Of a DNA stretch of 64,000 nucleotides, positions 60,841 through 64,000 are shown piece after piece (position 1 is the stretch's first letter; every line of letters starts with the position of its first letter). Source of the DNA: Asaia sp037151935 (GTDB lineage Bacteria; Pseudomonadota; Alphaproteobacteria; Acetobacterales; Acetobacteraceae); contig NZ_CP157575.1 in NCBI RefSeq assembly GCF_051628905.1, positions 2,294,001 to 2,358,000 of the forward strand. Reading direction: 5' to 3'. The notes below the pieces were generated by a model. That model worked only from the letters and a program-made list of their open reading frames with translations, did no database searches and had not been told where the DNA came from. The position numbers were made by a program, and so were the translations under genes.

Positions 60841-61923
60841 TCAATCCAGATAGAGGCTGCGTAAAGCGGTCAGCTGCTGCGGTCCGACCGCCAGCTTTTG
60901 CGCGAGATACGCGTCGATCGAGCCATAGTGCTTTCTGATCGAGGCAAAAGCGGCCTTGAGATAATCGGGGTCGGAATTCAGCATGGCGCGCATCGAGGGA
61001 GAGGCCGCCATGGCGCCGCCATTCTGGTGATCGGCCATGGCAGCCTTGAAGCTCGGCGTCAGATGGGCGCGCAACAGGTCGCCGCTCATGGCGTAGTCGC
61101 TGAGAATCGTCTGCTCCGGCACGCCGAGCGCATAGAGTATCAGAGCAGAGGCAAAACCCGTGCGGTCCTTGCCTGCGGTGCAATGCGTCAGGGTCGGGGT
61201 CTGATGCGCCAGGAGGCGCGCAAACAGGGCCTTGAGCTCAGGCGCGTAGTAGTCGGGCATCTGTGCATAGAATGTCTCCATCAACGCCTTCGCTTGAGTG
61301 TCGCTCATGGTCGATAAACGGCTTCGATCGGTCATGTCCGATGGCAGGTCCGGTTTTTCCGACGGGAAGAAAGCGGGGCTTACACCCTGCCATCGCGTGG
61401 GCTGCTTTTTCTGCTCGGCCTGCGTGCGTAGATCGGTAACGCTCTTGATGCCCAATGTATCGATATAGGCGTAATCGTTCTGAGTGAGTCCGCTCGGAGC
61501 GGCAGAGCGATAGAATTCCCCCCAGCGCACATGATGGTGGTCCGTGGTCTCATAGCCGCCCATGTCGCGGAAATTGGCCACGCCCTGAGTGGGGAGCACC
61601 CGGTTCGAGACCCAAATCCCCGGTTTGCCGTTTTCGGGTTTGATGAAGAAATAGGCCCGCGTCGTTCCTGGTAACGGCGACACCAGCGTCATGGCGGTTT
61701 CGCTGATATCCCTTCTTACGGGTGTCATTTTGGTCTGATCCGGAACGGGGGCGACAAATAGATCGACCTTGCCGAGATCCTGCGGCCAGCTCAGCGCGTA
61801 TTGCGGCGCCATGGTGAGTTCTGCCTTTGCTGGTTCAGCTGCCATAGCGCCGGTGAGGCAGGTGCCGGAAGAGGCGAGGGCCGCCATTGAGGCAAGAGCA
61901 AGGGTCGTCTTTTTCAGAAGCAT
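60841..61923 (-). CDS. exported tyrosine-protein-phosphatase-family protein
   Basis: A 360-aa protein with a signal peptide (about 1-29, ending GAMAAE). The phosphatase P-loop is HCTAGKDRTG with C248 and R254, and the upstream strand GVANFRDMGGY with RWGEFYRSAAPSGL places it in the Y_phosphatase3 group, whose bacterial members dephosphorylate phosphotyrosine, phosphoserine or phosphoinositides. GAGATGAGAACATC precedes the ATG. It is convergent with the catalase gene. A periplasmic or secreted place makes phosphoinositide or glycan phosphate substrates possible. Confidence 0.87.
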   Translation of the reverse strand: MLLKKTTLALASMAALASSGTCLTGAMAAEPAKAELTMAPQYALSWPQDLGKVDLFVAPVPDQTKMTPVRRDISETAMTLVSPLPGTTRAYFFIKPENGKPGIWVSNRVLPTQGVANFRDMGGYETTDHHHVRWGEFYRSAAPSGLTQNDYAYIDTLGIKSVTDLRTQAEQKKQPTRWQGVSPAFFPSEKPDLPSDMTDRSRLSTMSDTQAKALMETFYAQMPDYYAPELKALFARLLAHQTPTLTHCTAGKDRTGFASALILYALGVPEQTILSDYAMSGDLLRAHLTPSFKAAMADHQNGGAMAASPSMRAMLNSDPDYLKAAFASIRKHYGSIDAYLAQKLAVGPQQLTALRSLYLD

Positions 61924-62234
61924 GATGTTCTCATCTCTTTGGCCCCGTATTCATGGAGCCTTTCGAATAAAATGCGCCCCACAGAAGGGCGACGAAGCGG
62001 CGTCTCGGCAGATCGGTCTACCCACGGAGGATTGCTGCTCGGGACGAGACGATAGAAAGATCTTTGTCTGAAAGTACCGCCGGGCAGGATTGAATACCGG
62101 GTAGATGCGCCGAAGCGGGAGAATTGCCGCGCAATCGGTTCGTGGATAGTGAAAGTTTTCTTGCAAGATCCCCGCATATCTTTTCGATAAGCTCGATTTT
62201 GTTTTTTGTCACGCTTCGCCGTCAAGGGTGAGTC
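61924..62234. other. divergent promoter region, phosphatase and WYL regulator
   Basis: About 310 bases between two divergent starts. No gene, repeat or clear dyad is recognised. It should hold both promoters. Confidence 0.45.
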
Positions 62235-62942
62235 TTGTCCCGCTCCGTCCGATTGCTTGATCTGCTTCACGCCCTGCGTGGTTATCGTCAGCCTGTCAGC
62301 GCGAAAAAGCTGGCGGAAATGCTCGGTGTGAGTCAGCGAACACTCTATCGCGATGTCGCCTCGCTTGTCGCTATGGGGGCGCCGATACGAGGTGAAGCAG
62401 GACTCGGTTACGTTCTCGAACCGGGCTTTATGCTTCCGCCGCTCATGTTTACTTACGAAGAGATCGAAGCGCTGGTTCTCGGGGCCGATTATGTCGCCTC
62501 TCACACAGACCATGCGCTGGGTCAGGCCGCGCGCAGTGCTCTGAACCGCATTGCTGCCGTGCTGCCCGAGGCGCATCGTCGCGGGGTGGAATGCGGAACA
62601 CTTATGACGGGTCCGCCCACGCCCTGTGCTCCGTCGCGCATCGATCCTTCGGTGCTGCGTCAGGCCATCAGGGACGAATTCGTTCTCGTCTTGAGCTATC
62701 GAGATGCGCGTGACCTGCCAAGCAGGAGGGAAGTCTGGCCCTTTGCTATGGCCTATTTTGAAAGCGCCCAGATTCTCGTGGCTTGGTGCTGCCTGCGTGG
62801 GGGATATCGTCATTTCCGCCTCGACCGGATCGAGGCAGTGATTGTGACGTGCAGGCGCTATGCAAGACGCAAGGAGGGGCTCATGAAGGAGTGGCATCAG
62901 TCCCGAATTGCCGAAGCCACGCCCGATGCTGACAGAAACTGA
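62235..62942 (+). CDS. YafY-like WYL-domain transcriptional regulator
   Basis: A 235-aa regulator. N-terminal helix-turn-helix: LLDLLHALRGYRQPVSAKKLAEML, then VSQRTLYRDVASLVAMGAPI (spread over about 8-52). The rest is the WYL-type effector domain with PPLMFTYEEIEALVLGADYV and RREVWPFAMAYFESAQILVAWC, ending GYRHFRLDRIEAV. It begins at TTG 62235 with AAGGGTGAG upstream. A WYL regulator directly before a VOC protein gene is a frequent bacterial pairing, suggesting that it controls that gene. Confidence 0.9.
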   Translation: MSRSVRLLDLLHALRGYRQPVSAKKLAEMLGVSQRTLYRDVASLVAMGAPIRGEAGLGYVLEPGFMLPPLMFTYEEIEALVLGADYVASHTDHALGQAARSALNRIAAVLPEAHRRGVECGTLMTGPPTPCAPSRIDPSVLRQAIRDEFVLVLSYRDARDLPSRREVWPFAMAYFESAQILVAWCCLRGGYRHFRLDRIEAVIVTCRRYARRKEGLMKEWHQSRIAEATPDADRN

Positions 62943-62996
62943 CATGCAGCTGGGCTAGCAAGGTTTTGCCTCCAATCGGAGAGGGGAGATAACACC

Positions 62997-63365
62997 ATGA
63001 ATGATAAGATTTTTTTGACGCTTTACGTGCGCGACGTTGCTGACAGCGCCCGGTTCTACGCAGCGTTGCTGGAGAGCACACCGCAGCATCTTACTGAGAA
63101 TTATGCCCAATTCGATCTCAAGCCCGGTATCGCCCTGAGCCTTTGGCGGCTGGGTGACGTCATCCCTGCCTGCGATGGCGCGGGCTGTCGTACGGAACTG
63201 AATTTCGGTGTGGAAAATGCAAAGGAGGTCGAGAAACATCACGAGCGTTATCAGGTGCTGGGCGTGACGATCCTGCAAAAGCCGATATCGCTCGATTTTG
63301 GCACTTCCATGCTGGCCTGCGACCCGGACGGTCATCGGCTGCGAGTCATCGCGCCCCCCGGCTGA
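62997..63365 (+). CDS. VOC-family (glyoxalase/bleomycin-resistance-type) protein
   Basis: A 122-aa single-domain protein with two beta-alpha-beta-beta-beta modules of the vicinal oxygen chelate fold: FLTLYVRDVADSARFYAALL at the N terminus and the C-terminal SLDFGTSMLACDPDGHRLRVI. Metal ligands usually present in glyoxalases are only partly visible, so it may bind rather than convert a ligand. It starts at ATG 62997 about 55 bases after the WYL regulator gene. Specific role unknown. Confidence 0.82.
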   Translation: MNDKIFLTLYVRDVADSARFYAALLESTPQHLTENYAQFDLKPGIALSLWRLGDVIPACDGAGCRTELNFGVENAKEVEKHHERYQVLGVTILQKPISLDFGTSMLACDPDGHRLRVIAPPG

Positions 63366-63371
63366 GTGGGA

Positions 63372-64000
63372 TCAATCGAGGTTTTCCGGCGTGACGAGGC
63401 GAAATTTAGGTGCTTCGAACCCGATCAGGGAGGGAATGATCCCGAGCCTCTGCAAACAAGCGTGAAGGGCCAGCCCCGCCTGTGTTTCGGGGCTCTGGTC
63501 TATGGCAAAGGCCATGATGCCGTCGGTCAGACAGACACGCGTAATGGCATTCACCTCGTGTCCGACCCAGCAGATCTGTCGATCAGCATGGCGGCGCAGC
63601 ACATCGCCGATACGCAGATTATCGCCGCCTGCGGTATAGACCCCCACGAGATCCGGGCTTTCGATAATGGCCTGATGCAGCAGCCGTGCGGCTTCCTCAG
63701 GGTCGTCGCGATCGAACAAAACTTCGCGCAGGAAATGCGCCCCATGCGGTCTCGTAGCTATAAAGTCGGAGAACCCGTCAATGCGCTCGCGATGATTGGC
63801 ATAGGCCATCGAATGACAGAGTGCGATCAGGGCACCGGGGCGGTGTGTCAGGGTTCGGGTCAGGCAAAGCGCCGCCGTTCGTCCGGCTGCGTGATTATCG
63901 ATCCCTACATAAGGCAGTTCCGGCAGATTGCGTGCGATGAGCTGAATGATCGGCAGGTTCTGCATCGCCATTTCGCGCAGGGCGGCGAGAATATCGGGAT
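63372..64000 (-). CDS. LacI-family transcriptional regulator, C-terminal part (cut by window edge)
   Basis: The effector-binding domain of a LacI-type regulator; the helix-turn-helix lies beyond the right edge. Family pattern: NLPIIQLIARNLPELPYVGIDN, then HAAGRTAALCLTR, a HRERIDGFSDF block, LVGVYTAGGDN and CWVGHEV. The frame is open to the window end (reads ...PDILAALREM before the first internal Met). The ligand is probably a sugar or sugar-like compound. It is convergent with the VOC gene, with only about six bases between the stops. Confidence 0.87.
   Translation of the reverse strand, partial: PDILAALREMAMQNLPIIQLIARNLPELPYVGIDNHAAGRTAALCLTRTLTHRPGALIALCHSMAYANHRERIDGFSDFIATRPHGAHFLREVLFDRDDPEEAARLLHQAIIESPDLVGVYTAGGDNLRIGDVLRRHADRQICWVGHEVNAITRVCLTDGIMAFAIDQSPETQAGLALHACLQRLGIIPSLIGFEAPKFRLVTPENLD

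Noticed and set aside
60611..61183. 190-codon minus-strand open frame downstream of and overlapping the phosphatase gene
   Set aside because: Most of it is an out-of-frame copy of the phosphatase coding region; the unique part has no ribosome binding site or recognisable features. A frameshifted extension of the phosphatase was considered but that protein already ends at normal length.

Overview
This GC-rich, gene-dense window looks like a chromosomal segment of an acetic acid bacterium (Acetobacteraceae, Alphaproteobacteria). The inference rests on the gene content: polyol permease next to a polyol-type SDR and a transketolase, many TonB receptors, a Hint-domain surface protein of a type common in this family, and GC-rich palindromes of the kind scattered in these genomes. 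An Asaia-like, plant- or insect-associated genus is plausible but not provable from the sequence alone. No rRNA, CRISPR array or intact insertion sequence is visible. One tRNA (Asp, GTC) is present.

Layout. 1-4.6 kb: the 5' end of panB (cut by the window edge), divergent from ilvE, then a tightly coupled folate block folP / folB-folK fusion / folE. 4.6-9.6 kb: a secreted yellow/royal-jelly-type propeller protein, an MgtC-like membrane protein, a BBP2-type outer membrane barrel, an SDR and an unknown protein. 9.6-12.3 kb: an AT-rich gap and a repeat-rich surface protein ending in a Hint domain. 12.3-17.7 kb: an exonuclease, a 52-aa small protein, queE-queC-queD (7-deazaguanine synthesis), a double-DTG retropepsin-like lipoprotein, a class II cyclic-nucleotide phosphodiesterase and a 41-aa membrane protein. 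17.8-22.6 kb: a polysaccharide ABC exporter pair, tRNA-Asp, a secreted PI-PLC-like protein, a possible uracil-DNA-glycosylase-fold protein and a GNAT acetyltransferase. 22.6-29.8 kb: a benzoylformate-decarboxylase-like ThDP enzyme divergent from an Lrp/AsnC regulator, then a polyol-type SDR, an unusual transketolase and a divergent polyol permease. 30.1-33.3 kb: a large TonB receptor.

33.4-43.9 kb is the most interesting stretch. A seven-gene minus-strand operon (LysR regulator, fused amino-acid-binding/permease protein, ATPase, TonB receptor, TIM-barrel protein, isopenicillin-N-synthase-like 2-oxoglutarate oxygenase, class II aldolase) faces a divergent guanidino-modifying enzyme (dimethylargininase-like) and a 2-hydroxyacid dehydrogenase. 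Dyads that could bind the LysR protein lie between the two arms. I infer a dedicated uptake and oxidation pathway for a small guanidino or amino-acid-like compound; I know of no described pathway with this gene set.

44-46.7 kb holds a GT25-like glycosyltransferase and a chemoreceptor. 46.7-58.5 kb is a myo-inositol catabolic cluster: an RpiR-type repressor, then iolC (fused to an aldolase-like DUF2090 domain), iolD, iolE, iolB, iolG, an iolT-like transporter, a second Gfo/Idh/MocA dehydrogenase, a tautomerase and a hydroxypyruvate-isomerase-like protein. Three GAA-N6-TTC dyads lie between the repressor and iolC. The window ends with a catalase, a secreted tyrosine-phosphatase-family protein, a WYL regulator with a VOC protein, and the sugar-binding part of a LacI-family regulator cut by the right edge.
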